Position numbers and translations under genes: made by a program
NCBI RefSeq assembly: GCF_023015885.1
Contig: NZ_JALKBE010000002.1
Location: 558,001-622,000, forward strand
Reading direction: 5' to 3'
Origin: Aliiroseovarius sp. S1123
GTDB lineage: Bacteria; Pseudomonadota; Alphaproteobacteria; Rhodobacterales; Rhodobacteraceae
Length of the DNA stretch: 64,000 nt
Shown here: in pieces, positions 36,025-45,566 of the stretch
Layout: each line of letters opens with the position of its first letter
Position numbering within the stretch: the first letter of the stretch is position 1
Notes under the pieces: model-generated
Databases searched by the model: none
Seen by the model: the letters and a program-made list of their open reading frames with translations, nothing else
What the model was told of the DNA's origin: nothing

Positions 36025-36101
36025 CGGGCTATGGCGCAGCCTGGTAGCGCGTCCGTCTGGGGGACGGAAGGTCGCAGGTTCGAGTCCTGCTAGCCCGACC
36101 A
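36025..36101 (+). tRNA. tRNA-Pro (GGG)
   Basis: The 77-base sequence has acceptor CGGGCTA/TAGCCCG, D-arm GGCGCAGCCTGGTAGCGC, anticodon stem TCCGT/ACGGA with loop CTGGGGG (anticodon GGG), T-arm GGTTCGAGTCC and an encoded CCA. A strong terminator follows within 12 bases. Confidence 0.97.
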
Positions 36102-36111
36102 ATTCAAAAAA

Positions 36112-36141
36112 CGCCCGCCCGGGTTTCGGGCGGGTGTTTTT
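36112..36141 (+). terminator. Rho-independent terminator behind tRNA-Pro
   Basis: CCCGCCCG (36114-36121) pairs with CGGGCGGG (36127-36134), followed by TGTTTTT. It also has A-runs upstream, so it may work weakly on the opposite strand. Confidence 0.85.
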
Positions 36142-36198
36142 GTATCTAACAGGCGACACGGGTGGCATCCCGACGGCCTGCGACGAAGGAGGAACGCC

Positions 36199-37272
36199 AT
36201 GAAATCCGGTGTGCTGGCCGATCATCAGATCCGGCAGATGATCACGGAAGGCGGTATTTCCGCGTCCTCGCCCATTCTGAACGAACAGATCCAACCGGCC
36301 TCGCTAGATTTGCGTCTGGGCGAAAAAGCCTATCGCGTGCGTGCGTCCTTCCTGCCCGGCAAAGACGCCACCGTGGCCGACCGCCTGTCCGAACTGACCA
36401 TGCACGAACTGTCTCTGACCGGCGGCGCAGTGCTGGAAAAGGGCTGCGTCTATGTGATTCCCCTGATGGAGCAGTTAAACCTGCCTGAAGGCATGACCGC
36501 CGCCGCCAGCGCCAAAAGCTCGATTGGCCGGGTTGACCTGATGACCCGCGTGATCACCGATCAAGGGATCGAGTTTGATCGCGTGCCTGAAGGATACAAC
36601 GGCCCGCTTTATGCCGAGCTCTGCCCGCAAAGCTTTTCTGTCGTCGTCCAGCCCGGTCAACTTCTGAACCAGATCATCTTCCGCCAGGGAAAAACGATTC
36701 TGTCTGACGACGAACTGCGCGAAGTACATACCCGCAGTCCGATCGTATCAGGAGATCCTGTCATCTCGGAGGGGTTGGGCTTCTCGGTCGATCTGAAGCC
36801 TGCTGACGGCGATCTGGTCGGCTATCGCGCCAAGCGCCACACTGGCGTCGTGGACCTGTCGAAACTGGCCCATTACGACCCGGCCGAGTACTGGGAAGAG
36901 GTCCGCACCACCGAAGGCCGCATCATCCTGGACCCCGGCGCGTTTTATATCCTCGTCAGCCGCGAGGCGATCGCCATCCCACCCGATTGCGCCGCCGAAA
37001 TGGCCCCCTATCTGGCGATGGTCGGCGAGTTCCGGGTGCATTACGCAGGCTTCTTCGACCCCGGCTTCGGCTATGATGCCGCAGGCGGATCAGGCTCGCG
37101 CGGGGTGTTGGAAGTGCGCTGCCACGAAGCCCCGTTCGTGCTGGAACACGGGCAGGTCGTGGGCCGCTTGGTCTATGAAAAGATGAGCGAAATCCCCGAG
37201 GCCCTCTATGGCGTCGACATCAAGTCGAACTATCAGGGCCAAGGGTTGAAGCTGTCCAAACACTTCCGGTGA
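36199..37272 (+). CDS. dcd: dCTP deaminase, long alphaproteobacterial form
   Basis: The enzyme deaminates dCTP to dUTP, feeding dTMP synthesis. The 357-residue protein is about twice the length of E. coli Dcd. The N-half has SSPILNEQIQPASLDLRLGE (the DLR motif), AAASAKSSIGRVDLMTRVITDQG and YNGPLYAELCPQSFSVVVQPGQ, and the C-half repeats a related fold (GFSVDLKPADGDLVGY; ...AGFFDPGFGYDAAGGSGSRG). GGAGG precedes the ATG. It ends nine bases from the convergent sulfotransferase gene. Confidence 0.88.
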   Translation: MKSGVLADHQIRQMITEGGISASSPILNEQIQPASLDLRLGEKAYRVRASFLPGKDATVADRLSELTMHELSLTGGAVLEKGCVYVIPLMEQLNLPEGMTAAASAKSSIGRVDLMTRVITDQGIEFDRVPEGYNGPLYAELCPQSFSVVVQPGQLLNQIIFRQGKTILSDDELREVHTRSPIVSGDPVISEGLGFSVDLKPADGDLVGYRAKRHTGVVDLSKLAHYDPAEYWEEVRTTEGRIILDPGAFYILVSREAIAIPPDCAAEMAPYLAMVGEFRVHYAGFFDPGFGYDAAGGSGSRGVLEVRCHEAPFVLEHGQVVGRLVYEKMSEIPEALYGVDIKSNYQGQGLKLSKHFR

Positions 37273-37281
37273 GCCTGCCCA

Positions 37282-37926
37282 TCAAGGCATTGGGTATCCA
37301 AGAAGATCGAAATCCTGTTGATAGAGATTGCAGATCGTCTGCAATTCGCCCTTTGACAGTTCCGAGCGCCGGATTGTGGTCCAATCATCCGGCACAACTC
37401 CCTCGATGGACTTGTTAGAATGCGGCAAGGTAATCGGCTCGATCCGTAGCGCAGCCGCAACCTGCTGGATATCCTGATTAATCGCTTCAAGGCGTATCAT
37501 GTTGACCAGCAACGCACCTCTATCATCAACGAGAAAATCACGCTGAGGCATCCACTGGACATGCTGAACCTGTCGCGTGGCATCGAGATAGCGCTGAAAA
37601 TCTCGATCTTGCCCAAGTTCAAGAAGTTCAAGCAAATCAGGTCGTCGGTTCAAATAGTTAAATTGCGAGATCATGCGATCCACCGGATCTCGCACAATCG
37701 CGAACCGATAGCAGCGACGGAAAGTCCAGCGCCCAACTTCTTTCCGCACCAATTGGGCCGTCAAATGCTGTAGCCCCCCGGTCTGGTGCTTGTTGACACC
37801 AGGTTGAACATATCCAGCCCAAAGGTCGCTTTCGGATCGGGGTTTGGGCCAGAAATAATCCTCGACCGAGGTCCCCCCCGCCTTGGGAATGTGAATAAAG
37901 ATTAATTTCCGTTTGCGGCAAATCAA
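37282..37926 (-). CDS. Sulfotransferase family protein
   Basis: The 214-residue protein has a PAPS 5'-phosphosulfate loop KLIFIHIPKAGGTSVEDYF at the N-terminus and a 3'-phosphate-binding motif RFAIVRDPVDRMISQFNYL near residue 78, as in Golgi-type or bacterial carbohydrate sulfotransferases. It may modify a surface glycan or lipid; the acceptor is unknown. The only plausible start is a TTG with GAGGG seven bases upstream and an in-frame stop shortly before. The GC content is clearly lower than the flanks, suggesting transfer. Confidence 0.78.
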   Translation of the reverse strand: MICRKRKLIFIHIPKAGGTSVEDYFWPKPRSESDLWAGYVQPGVNKHQTGGLQHLTAQLVRKEVGRWTFRRCYRFAIVRDPVDRMISQFNYLNRRPDLLELLELGQDRDFQRYLDATRQVQHVQWMPQRDFLVDDRGALLVNMIRLEAINQDIQQVAAALRIEPITLPHSNKSIEGVVPDDWTTIRRSELSKGELQTICNLYQQDFDLLGYPMP

Positions 37927-38096
37927 TTTACTGCCCTCGTGTCTTCAAGGCGGCAAGCATTGGATGATTACCGGCCTGCAAAGTTGTCTGAGATCCATAC
38001 GAAAATCGCAATCCGTAGATCATCAGACGACGCTACTTCAATTTGCGAAATGCTCGGAAAAGAATTCAGCAAAGCCGGTCAACGCACCCAACGGAT

Positions 38097-38309
38097 CTAT
38101 CGGAAAAGTCGGCGCGTGATACGTCCTGCTTGTCGGGCGCGATTGGTCACGTCCTTGGCCCGTTTAGCCTGATCGCGCTCCTCGGTGGTCATCTCGGCGT
38201 TTGGTTTTCCACGGCGTGCAGCCATATCGATCCCGGTATTCACCCCTTTGTTGATCAGGCGACGCGTTACCCTGCGGATGACCATATTAATCAGCTGATT
38301 GGCATTCAT
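38097..38309 (-). CDS. Small basic hypothetical protein behind scpB
   Basis: The 70-residue protein starts MNANQLINMVIRRVTRRLIN and is rich in Arg and Lys (ERDQAKRAKDVTNRARQAGR), predicted helical, with no signal peptide. It begins four bases after the scpB stop on the same strand, so it is probably translated with the scpA-scpB run. Similar small proteins occur in Rhodobacteraceae without known function. The 170 bases beyond it, up to the sulfotransferase gene, are lower in GC and show no convincing gene. Confidence 0.65.
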   Translation of the reverse strand: MNANQLINMVIRRVTRRLINKGVNTGIDMAARRGKPNAEMTTEERDQAKRAKDVTNRARQAGRITRRLFR

Positions 38310-38313
38310 AGCG

Positions 38314-38994
38314 TTAATCCTCGAATAGTTCGGACTGGCCTTCGGGGCTTTCGTCCTCATCATCGCTGTTGGGGCCGGGCATCGCGCCGGGGGGTGGACG
38401 GCTTTCCAGAAGGCCGGCCGAGCGCAGTTCCTTCAGACCCGGTAGGTCGCGTGCGCTTTCCAGACCGAAGTGATCCAGGAAGCCCGGCGTGACCACGAAG
38501 GTGACCGGACGGCCGGGCGTCATGCGGCGGCGACCGAAGCGGATCCACTCCATCTCGATCAGTTGGTCGATGGTGCCGCGACTGACGGACACTCCGCGGA
38601 TTTCTTCGATCTCGGCACGCGTAACCGGTTGATGGTAGGCGATAATTGCCAAGGTTTCGATCGCGGCGCGGGAAAGCTTGCGCTGCTCGACCGTTTCCTT
38701 CTGCATCAGATAGCCAAGGTCGGGTGCGGTGCGGATCGCCCAGGCATCCCCCACTTTCACGACAGTCACGCCACGGCCTTCATAGCGTTTGCGCAGATGC
38801 ACCAATGCCTCGGCCGCGTCACAGCCATGGGGCATTCTGTCTTCCAGTTCTTTCACACTGACAGCTTCGGTGGACGCAAAGAGGATGGCCTCGACCATAC
38901 GTTCCTGTTCACCCATCGGTGGGGCCTCGAACAGGCTTTCCTCGCGCGCGTTCAGCCCCTCACTGGGCGTGTCCCTGATCACATCATCCGTCAT
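38314..38994 (-). CDS. scpB: Segregation and condensation protein B
   Basis: ScpB is the kite subunit of the SMC-ScpAB condensin that organises the chromosome. The 226-residue protein has two winged-helix domains: EQERMVEAILFASTEAVSVK and LSRAAIETLAIIAYHQPVTR followed by AEIEEIRGVSVSRGTIDQLI, then MTPGRPVTFVVTPGFLDHFG and an acidic tail. The start lies 11 bases inside the scpA end with AGGAAAT upstream, so the two are coupled. Confidence 0.92.
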   Translation of the reverse strand: MTDDVIRDTPSEGLNAREESLFEAPPMGEQERMVEAILFASTEAVSVKELEDRMPHGCDAAEALVHLRKRYEGRGVTVVKVGDAWAIRTAPDLGYLMQKETVEQRKLSRAAIETLAIIAYHQPVTRAEIEEIRGVSVSRGTIDQLIEMEWIRFGRRRMTPGRPVTFVVTPGFLDHFGLESARDLPGLKELRSAGLLESRPPPGAMPGPNSDDEDESPEGQSELFED

Positions 38995-39778
38995 TCGATT
39001 TCCTGCGGATTTGAATGGGCGAGAACGTGTCGCCCTGTCTAAGTTCAAGCTCGCCGCGTTTCGCCATTTCCAACGTGGCAGCGAAGTTTGCGGCCATGGC
39101 CGAGCGGCGCTTGGCGGGGTCGACCTCCCACCCTTCGGGTAGGTACGAGGTCAGCTCGGTCCAGTCGCCCGCATAGTTGATCAACCCGCGCATCCGGTCC
39201 AGTGCCTGCTCCATTGTCATCACCGCGTCGCGGTCCATGACGAAGGGGCGGAACTCATCCTTGGTGCGGATACGGGCATAGCCTTGCATCAGGTCCAAAA
39301 GCGTCGCGGTATAGGTTACGCGGCGCACGCGGGTCACGTCTTCGGGAACGCCACGCGCAAAGAAATCACGCCCCAATTGGTCTCGCGCCATTAGCTTGGC
39401 GGCAGCGTCACGCATCCCTTGAAGGCGTTCCAGCTGGAAGGCAAGGTGGGCGGCGAGTTCTTCGCCGGACGGGCCTTCTTCGGTGGGATCAGGCGGTAGC
39501 AACAGGCGCGATTTCAGGAAGGCCAGCCACGCCGCCATCACCAGATAATCGGCGGCCAATTCGATCCGCAAATGCCGCGCGCGTTCTACGAAGGCCAGAT
39601 ATTGCACGGACAATTCCAGAACCGAGATCTTACGCAGATCCACCTTTTGCGTGCGCGACAGCGTCAGAAGCAGGTCGAGCGGGCCCTCAAACCCCTCAAC
39701 GTCAACAATCAGCGCCTCGGCGGCCAACCGCTCGGACACTGACATTGCATCTTCTTGAAACTCTTCAGTCTCGCTCAT
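38984..39778 (-). CDS. scpA: Segregation and condensation protein A
   Basis: ScpA is the kleisin subunit of SMC-ScpAB. The 264-residue protein has the N-terminal kleisin motif VDVEGFEGPLDLLLTLSRTQ followed by KVDLRKISVLELSVQYL, then ELAADYLVMAAWLAFLKSRL, and a C-terminal winged-helix part. The start (MSETEEF) overlaps the nagZ stop by 14 bases. A downstream Met (MSVSERLAAE) is a possible alternative. Confidence 0.92.
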   Translation of the reverse strand: MSETEEFQEDAMSVSERLAAEALIVDVEGFEGPLDLLLTLSRTQKVDLRKISVLELSVQYLAFVERARHLRIELAADYLVMAAWLAFLKSRLLLPPDPTEEGPSGEELAAHLAFQLERLQGMRDAAAKLMARDQLGRDFFARGVPEDVTRVRRVTYTATLLDLMQGYARIRTKDEFRPFVMDRDAVMTMEQALDRMRGLINYAGDWTELTSYLPEGWEVDPAKRRSAMAANFAATLEMAKRGELELRQGDTFSPIQIRRKSNDG

Positions 39779-40796
39779 TACCTGCCTGTGGTGCTGTTTC
39801 ACCAGTCATCAGGCTTTGAAATTCAGCGTCCAAGGCTTCAATGTCAATGGGAACGGGCGGTTTACGCCATGAAAGCGCGGTCTGGGCACGTGAAAGCGCC
39901 TCTCCGGCCAGATCTCCGCATGCGTCGGCCACCTCTTCCATCTGCTCAAGCACGCCGTTGCAGTGCAAGACGATGTCACAGCCCGCTCGCAACGCGGCGC
40001 GGGATCGCACCGACAGAGCGCCTGACAATGCCTTCATCGAGATGTCGTCGGTCATCAGAAGCCCGCCAAACCCGATTTTGTTGCGGATCAGCGCAATCAT
40101 ATCCGGGCTTTGGGTGGCGGGGTGGTCAGGGTCGATATCTTCAAAGATGATATGGGCGGACATGCCCAAGGGCAGCCCGGCCAGCGGCTCGAACGCCATG
40201 AAATCGGTCCAGCCAAGCTCTTTCGCCTTGGTTTTGACCCGTGGCAGCTCCAAATGGGTGTCGAGCGTGGATCGCCCGTGGCCCGGGATGTGCTTGACCA
40301 CCGGCAACACGCCGCCATCCAACAAGGCCTGCGCCACGCTGGCGGCACGTTCTGCCACTTTGACCACATCCTCGCCGTAGCAGCGGTTGTGCAGGATCGG
40401 GTGGGTCTCGGCCGAGGCGATGTCGGCCAGAGGTGCACAATTGCCGTCAATGCCCACCGACAGCAGCTCATCCGCGATCAAACGATAGCGGATATAGAGG
40501 CTGCGGACCGAGGCTTTTGGATTCAGCTTGACCTGATCCAAGGCGGGTAGCCATTCACGCCAGTAAGGCGCGCCCATGCGGGCAACGCGGCCGCCTTCCT
40601 GATCGATGAAAATGGGCGCGTCCCGCCCAACAGCGCCGCGCAACTCGCTGGTCAGCGCGCGCAGTTGCGCGGGCGTATCCACGTTGCGCGCAAACAGGAT
40701 AAAGCCCCACGGCTGTGCCCGTTCAAAGAAATCCCGTTCGGCCTGCGACAGCGTGGTGCCTTCGCAGCCCAGGATATATGCACCAACGCGGGACAT
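39765..40796 (-). CDS. nagZ: Beta-N-acetylhexosaminidase
   Basis: NagZ (GH3) releases GlcNAc from anhydro-muropeptides in cytoplasmic murein recycling. The 343-residue protein has PIFIDQEGGRVARMGAPYW near residue 70, the catalytic acid/base loop VVKHIPGHGRSTLDTHLELP, and the nucleophile in LLMTDDISMKALSGAL. It starts three bases behind the SPOR-protein stop and overlaps scpA at its end, inside an operon running argS to scpB. Confidence 0.94.
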   Translation of the reverse strand: MSRVGAYILGCEGTTLSQAERDFFERAQPWGFILFARNVDTPAQLRALTSELRGAVGRDAPIFIDQEGGRVARMGAPYWREWLPALDQVKLNPKASVRSLYIRYRLIADELLSVGIDGNCAPLADIASAETHPILHNRCYGEDVVKVAERAASVAQALLDGGVLPVVKHIPGHGRSTLDTHLELPRVKTKAKELGWTDFMAFEPLAGLPLGMSAHIIFEDIDPDHPATQSPDMIALIRNKIGFGGLLMTDDISMKALSGALSVRSRAALRAGCDIVLHCNGVLEQMEEVADACGDLAGEALSRAQTALSWRKPPVPIDIEALDAEFQSLMTGETAPQAGNERD

Positions 40797-40799
40797 GGT

Positions 40800-41987
40800 T
40801 TACCGGGTCACAACCGGGATGCAGGCGGCTTTGTCAGCCATCAGCACCGAGCAGAACCGACGCGAGTCCGCCAGATCCGCAAAGCCCATCGCACGCAGGC
40901 GATAGAAGGTCTTGCCGCCGGTCTGGGCTTTCTCGATCACGCGGGTTTTGTCGCCCATATAGTCCTCGAACCGGGCCGACAGAACATCCCACTGTTCACG
41001 GGCTACCTCGGCACTATCAAAGGCACCCAACTGTACCAGACGCGTTCCGGGGGCAAGGGTCGTGGGCTCGACCTCTTTCACAGCTGCAGGGGCCGACGGC
41101 GTTGGGGCCGAAACCTTGGTGTTCAGATCGGCAGGCCGCACGACGGGGCGCAAGGATTTGCTGACACCGGGGACAGAGGCCGGGATGATCTTGACGCTTG
41201 GGGTCGCCAGTTCTTCCACCGCAGCCACCAAGGGCATCGGAACTGCCGTCGGAGCAAGCGAGGCAATGACCTCGGTCGGTTCGATGTCTGGCTCAACGCC
41301 CAGCAAGGGGCTGTCGGCAGCAATCTGTTCGGCGATGGCCAGTGCGGCGGCGACCGGATCGACGTTCGCAGCAGTATCCGTCACGTAGGCCTGAATGGCG
41401 GCGGCGGGAAGTGTCAGGTCCGTGTCAGCGCGGGCAACCTCGGCCACAGATGCGTCTTCATCGGTCAGCGACGCGGGCTGGGGGGCCAGAACAAGACGAT
41501 CGGCCGGGGCCGAAGCCTCGCCTTCCGCCTGTACCGCGTTTACGGCCAGACCCTGATGGTCAGCCGATTGGCCGCCGGGGTTTTCAGGTTGCACCCGCAT
41601 CGGACCTTCAAGCGCACGCACGACCGGAATACCCGTCACATCGCGCACGGCCAGTTTATAGCCCCACACGCCAAGACCGACGATCAGCGCCAGCGAGACG
41701 GCGGCACCCGCATAGTTCAGAAGCCCGCCAGCCCCGCCACCACGTGGTGCGGTCGGCTCGGCAGGTTGGGCATAGTATCCCTGATCCGCATAAGGCGCGT
41801 CTTGATAGCCAGCATAATCAGCCTGCATCGGTGCCGGCTGCATCTCTGGGCCTCCATGTGCCGGATGCACATAGGCCGACCCGGCTGCCGATGCAGATCG
41901 CATCACAGGTTCAGGACGATACCCATAGTCGGGATGATTTTGATACGCCGGATTCGGGGCGCTATGCCCCCAATTTGCTTCTGCCAT
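40800..41987 (-). CDS. SPOR-domain membrane protein
   Basis: The 395-residue protein has a Tyr/Pro/Gln-rich cytoplasmic N-terminus, one membrane helix (GGLLNYAGAAVSLALIVGLG, about residues 86-108), a long Ala/Pro/Glu-rich periplasmic linker, and a C-terminal SPOR domain (LVQLGAFDSAEVAREQWDVL then FYRLRAMGFADLADSRRFCS). SPOR domains bind denuded septal peptidoglycan, so a role in division or wall remodelling is likely. It lies between argS and nagZ. Confidence 0.85.
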   Translation of the reverse strand: MAEANWGHSAPNPAYQNHPDYGYRPEPVMRSASAAGSAYVHPAHGGPEMQPAPMQADYAGYQDAPYADQGYYAQPAEPTAPRGGGAGGLLNYAGAAVSLALIVGLGVWGYKLAVRDVTGIPVVRALEGPMRVQPENPGGQSADHQGLAVNAVQAEGEASAPADRLVLAPQPASLTDEDASVAEVARADTDLTLPAAAIQAYVTDTAANVDPVAAALAIAEQIAADSPLLGVEPDIEPTEVIASLAPTAVPMPLVAAVEELATPSVKIIPASVPGVSKSLRPVVRPADLNTKVSAPTPSAPAAVKEVEPTTLAPGTRLVQLGAFDSAEVAREQWDVLSARFEDYMGDKTRVIEKAQTGGKTFYRLRAMGFADLADSRRFCSVLMADKAACIPVVTR

Positions 41988-42090
41988 CTTGCCTCACACC
42001 CGGTATCACCAGGGGCTTGGCCTTTATGGCTCTTTCCACACCCTGCACCGGTCAAACTGCTCTACTCGCACTCGACCGGGGCGCATTTTG

Positions 42091-43812
42091 TCAGCGCATT
42101 TCCTCGGCCGGAGTTACGCCCAAAATACCCAATCCCGAAGAAATGACAACGGCGACTGCACGCGGTAGGGCAATTTTTGCCGCCGATGAGTCATTATTAC
42201 CATCTTGCAGGAAGCGCAGTTCCGGCTTGTCATTGCCACGGTTCCACAGCGCGTGGAATTCCGAGGCCAATTCATACAGATAGAACGCGATCCGGTGCGG
42301 CTCATGGGTGCGAGCGGCGATCTCGACCAGACGCGGCCATTCGGCCAGTTTCTTGGCCACGGCCAGCTCGGCCTCGTCCTCAAGGTTTGGCGTATCAGAC
42401 AGGGTCACGCCCTGCTCTTCCGCCTTACGCAGAACCGAACGCACACGCGCATGGGCGTATTGCACATAGAAGACCGGGTTGTCCTTGGACTGCTCCAGAA
42501 CCTTGTCGAAATCGAAGTCCAGCGGCGCGTCGTTCTTGCGCGTCAGCATCACGAAACGGGTCACATCCGAGCCCACCTGCTCGACCACGTCACGCAGGGT
42601 GACAAAATTGCCCGCGCGTTTCGACATCTTGAAGGGCTCGCCGTTTTTCCACAGCTTCACCAGCTGGGTCAGCTTGATGTCCAGCGGCACCTTGCCGTCA
42701 GACAGCGCCGAGACCGCCGCTTTCATCCGCTTCACATAGCCACCATGGTCGGCGCCGAAGACGTCGATCAGCGCGTCATAGCCACGTTCAACCTTGTCGA
42801 AATGATAGGCGATGTCCGGCGCGAAATAGGTCCAGCTGCCATCCGATTTCTTCACCGGGCGGTCGACATCGTCGCCATGCTCGGTCGACTTGAACAGGGT
42901 CTGCTCGCGCGGCTCCCAATCCTCGGGCTTCTTGCCCTTGGGCGGCTCCAGCACGCCTTCATAGATCAGGCCCTTATTCTGCAGCGTCTCCAGCGCGCCT
43001 TCGATCCGGCCTGTGCCGTACAAAGATTTCTCCGAGAAGAAGACGTCCATCTTCACGCCCAGCTGCGCCAGATCTTCGCGGATCAGGTCCAGCATGGCTT
43101 CAGTGGCAAATTCCCGGATTTCAACCAGCCAGTCAGCTTCGGGCTTGCCCACATAGGCATCGCCCACCTTGGCCTTCAGGGCCTCGCCCACCGGCACCAG
43201 ATAGTCGCCGGGATATGTGCCATCCTCGAACGCAACCTCTTGGCCATGCGCTTCCAGATACCGCAGGTACACAGAACGGGCCAGCACATCGACCTGCGCG
43301 CCACCATCGTTGATGTAGTATTCGCGCGTCACGTCGTAGCCGGCGAAGTCCAACAGGCTTGCCAGCGCGTCGCCAAACACCGCACCGCGTGTGTGACCCA
43401 CATGAAGCGGCCCCGTCGGGTTGGCCGAGACATACTCCACGTTCACCTTCTGCTCAGCACCCATGGCCGAGCGGCCGTAATTCGCATCTGCCAAAACGCC
43501 TGTGACCAGACCGGCCCAGACCGAGGTCGGCAGACGCAGGTTCAAGAACCCCGGACCAGCCACTTCGGCCACGTCGATGCGTGCATCTTCGGCCAGCTTG
43601 GCAGCCAGTACATCTGCGATGTCACGCGGCTTCATCTTGGCGGGCTTTGCCAGAACCATCGCCGCATTGGTCGCCATATCCCCATGCGCCGCATCGCGCG
43701 GGGGTTCGACCGCCACATTGTCAAAGCTCAGCCCCTCGGGCAAAGCGCCTTCGCTGACCATCTGGGTCAGGGCATCAATCACAAGCGCGCGAATATCGGC
43801 AAACAGGTTCAT
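42091..43812 (-). CDS. argS: Arginyl-tRNA synthetase
   Basis: ArgRS charges tRNA-Arg. The 573-residue class I synthetase has the N-terminal additional domain, the HIGH-type motif [20 protein letters not shown], and the KMSK-type loop [20 protein letters not shown], with the DALR anticodon-binding domain at the C-terminus ([20 protein letters not shown]). AAGGACC precedes the ATG. Confidence 0.96.
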   Translation of the reverse strand: MNLFADIRALVIDALTQMVSEGALPEGLSFDNVAVEPPRDAAHGDMATNAAMVLAKPAKMKPRDIADVLAAKLAEDARIDVAEVAGPGFLNLRLPTSVWAGLVTGVLADANYGRSAMGAEQKVNVEYVSANPTGPLHVGHTRGAVFGDALASLLDFAGYDVTREYYINDGGAQVDVLARSVYLRYLEAHGQEVAFEDGTYPGDYLVPVGEALKAKVGDAYVGKPEADWLVEIREFATEAMLDLIREDLAQLGVKMDVFFSEKSLYGTGRIEGALETLQNKGLIYEGVLEPPKGKKPEDWEPREQTLFKSTEHGDDVDRPVKKSDGSWTYFAPDIAYHFDKVERGYDALIDVFGADHGGYVKRMKAAVSALSDGKVPLDIKLTQLVKLWKNGEPFKMSKRAGNFVTLRDVVEQVGSDVTRFVMLTRKNDAPLDFDFDKVLEQSKDNPVFYVQYAHARVRSVLRKAEEQGVTLSDTPNLEDEAELAVAKKLAEWPRLVEIAARTHEPHRIAFYLYELASEFHALWNRGNDKPELRFLQDGNNDSSAAKIALPRAVAVVISSGLGILGVTPAEEMR

Positions 43813-43898
43813 CGGTTTGGTCCTTTTCTCTCAGCCGCACTCCTATCAGCCCCGCCCCAAAGGTCAAGCGAAGCAGAACCAGAACCCGGCTCCTGCGC

Positions 43899-43957
43899 AT
43901 TTTCTTGTCGTAAATATCCTGGGGTGAATTGGCCAACGGCCAAGAGGGGCAAAGCCC
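43899..43957 (-). repeat. 3'-end interspersed element, copy 6
   Basis: On the minus strand a short GGGC-TTT-GCCCC hairpin (43957-43946) touches the dgt stop codon. A TTGGCC-GTT-GGCCAA hairpin (43943-43929) follows, then the core CCCCAGGATATTTACGACAA continuing GAAAATG (43924-43899). It is in sense orientation behind dgt. Confidence 0.75.
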
Positions 43958-45100
43958 TTACCCGCCCAGCCCCAAACGCGCATGTTCCTGCAACGCGAAG
44001 CGATCGGTCATCCCGGCGATGTAATCCGACACCAACCGCGCCAATGCGGTCTCGCCTTCGGCTGCCTCAATCTCGCGGCACCATTCCTCAGGTAACTCCA
44101 TCGGATGCGCCATGAAATGCCCGAACAGGTCCCCCACCACGACGGTGACGCGGGTGCGCATCTCGACAACGGACGGCGCGCGGTACATGCGGGTGAACAA
44201 AAACTTGCGGATCACTTTCAGGTCGCTCCACAACGCGGACGAAAAGCGAATGACCGCGTGATCCAGCGCGCGAATGTCCTCGACCGATTGCGGCTCGGCC
44301 GCTTGCAACAACGCCTGCGAGGTGTCCAACACATCCTCGACCATCACACCAAACACGCGGCGCAGCGCCTCGTGCCGGCGACGGCCCGCCTCCAATCCGG
44401 GATAGAGACCATCCACCTCGGCAATCGCGGCGCCCACAATGGGCAGCTCTGCGATCTCTTCCATCGTGAAGAGCCCCGCGCGCAACCCGTCATGCAGGTC
44501 GTGATTGTTATAGGCGATGTCATCAGCCAACGCGGCCACCTGTGCTTCTGCCCCCGCATGGGTGGACAGTTCCAAATCATGGATCGCGTTATACTCGGCC
44601 AGCGCATAGGGCAGTTCCCCTGTCACCGGGCCGTTATGCTTTGCAATCCCCTCGAGCGTTTCCCATGTCAGGTTCAGCCCGTCCCACTTGGCATAGTGCC
44701 GCTCAAGCGAGGTCACGATTTTCAGCGCCTGCGCGTTGTGGTCGAACCCGCCAAAGGGGGTCATCAACTCGTCCAACTTGTCCTCGCCCGTGTGGCCAAA
44801 GGGCGTGTGGCCAAGGTCATGGGCAAGCGCAACGGCCTCGGTCAGATGGCTATTCAGCCCCAGCGCCCCCGCGATGGTCCGCGCCACCTGCGCGACTTCG
44901 ATGGAATGGGTCAGGCGGGTGCGGAAATAGTCGCCTTCGTGCTCCACAAACACCTGCGTCTTGTGTTTCAGCCTGCGAAAGCCCGAGGAATGGATAATCC
45001 GGTCGCGATCCCGTTGATAGGGCTCGCGAAATTCGCTTTCCCCTTCCGCGTGAAGTCGCCCCCGGCTGGCGCCGGGATGGGTTGCAAAGCTGGCAAGCAT
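43958..45100 (-). CDS. dgt: dGTP triphosphohydrolase-like protein
   Basis: The 380-residue HD-domain enzyme hydrolyses deoxynucleoside triphosphates to nucleosides and triphosphate. Metal-site motifs are RTRLTHSIEVAQVARTIAGA (first His), VALAHDLGHTPFGHTGEDKL (HD pair) and LADDIAYNNHDLHDGLRAG (later Asp). The N-terminus has SEFREPYQRDRDRIIHSSGF, as in the family. It is divergent from the A-type carrier gene, with 133 bases between the starts. Confidence 0.93.
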   Translation of the reverse strand: MLASFATHPGASRGRLHAEGESEFREPYQRDRDRIIHSSGFRRLKHKTQVFVEHEGDYFRTRLTHSIEVAQVARTIAGALGLNSHLTEAVALAHDLGHTPFGHTGEDKLDELMTPFGGFDHNAQALKIVTSLERHYAKWDGLNLTWETLEGIAKHNGPVTGELPYALAEYNAIHDLELSTHAGAEAQVAALADDIAYNNHDLHDGLRAGLFTMEEIAELPIVGAAIAEVDGLYPGLEAGRRRHEALRRVFGVMVEDVLDTSQALLQAAEPQSVEDIRALDHAVIRFSSALWSDLKVIRKFLFTRMYRAPSVVEMRTRVTVVVGDLFGHFMAHPMELPEEWCREIEAAEGETALARLVSDYIAGMTDRFALQEHARLGLGG

Positions 45101-45233
45101 GGCTGCCCCTTTCCGCCTGTCATTTCCGGCCCCTCGCGGATGTCCCGTCCACGTGCGCCTGTCCGGGGCGTCTTGTCGCGCCCGTCAGGCCAACCTATAT
45201 TGCGTTTTGCGTGAACATGAAACGGATTTCCCG

Positions 45234-45563
45234 ATGGACCTGACCCTGCCCCCCAAAGTCACTGACCGAGCTTTCGCCCGCCTGTCCGAGATCGGCGCAA
45301 GCGCGCAGGGCAAAGCGTTGCGCGTCGCTGTCGAAGGCGGCGGCTGTTCGGGGTTTCAATACGAGATCTCGCTGGATGACCCGGCCGAGGGCGATCTGGT
45401 CCTGTCGGGTGGCGGCGAACAGGTGGTGGTGGACGAAGTGTCACTGCCGTTTCTTGCAGATGCTGTCATCGATTTCACCGAAGAACTGATCGGCGCGCGC
45501 TTCGTGATCGACAACCCGAACGCCACGGCCTCTTGCGGCTGCGGCACCTCGTTCTCGATCTAA
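45234..45563 (+). CDS. erpA: A-type Fe-S carrier (ErpA/IscA type)
   Basis: The 109-residue protein has VAVEGGGCSGFQYEISLDDP with the first conserved Cys and NATASCGCGTSFSI with the CxC pair at the C-terminus. It is the second A-type carrier in the window and shorter than the one at 21324. It delivers Fe-S clusters to target proteins. Location divergent from dgt is common in alphaproteobacteria. The symbol erpA is by similarity and not certain against iscA. Confidence 0.85.
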   Translation: MDLTLPPKVTDRAFARLSEIGASAQGKALRVAVEGGGCSGFQYEISLDDPAEGDLVLSGGGEQVVVDEVSLPFLADAVIDFTEELIGARFVIDNPNATASCGCGTSFSI

Positions 45564-45566
45564 GCG

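Noticed and set aside
37939-38172. 77-codon plus-strand frame between the sulfotransferase and the small basic gene
   Set aside because: It overlaps the real gene behind scpB on the opposite strand, has no good ribosome site and no family features.
42205-44115. 636-codon plus-strand open frame opposite argS
   Set aside because: It is antisense to arginyl-tRNA synthetase with HIGH and KMSK motifs intact; the antisense translation has no recognisable domain.
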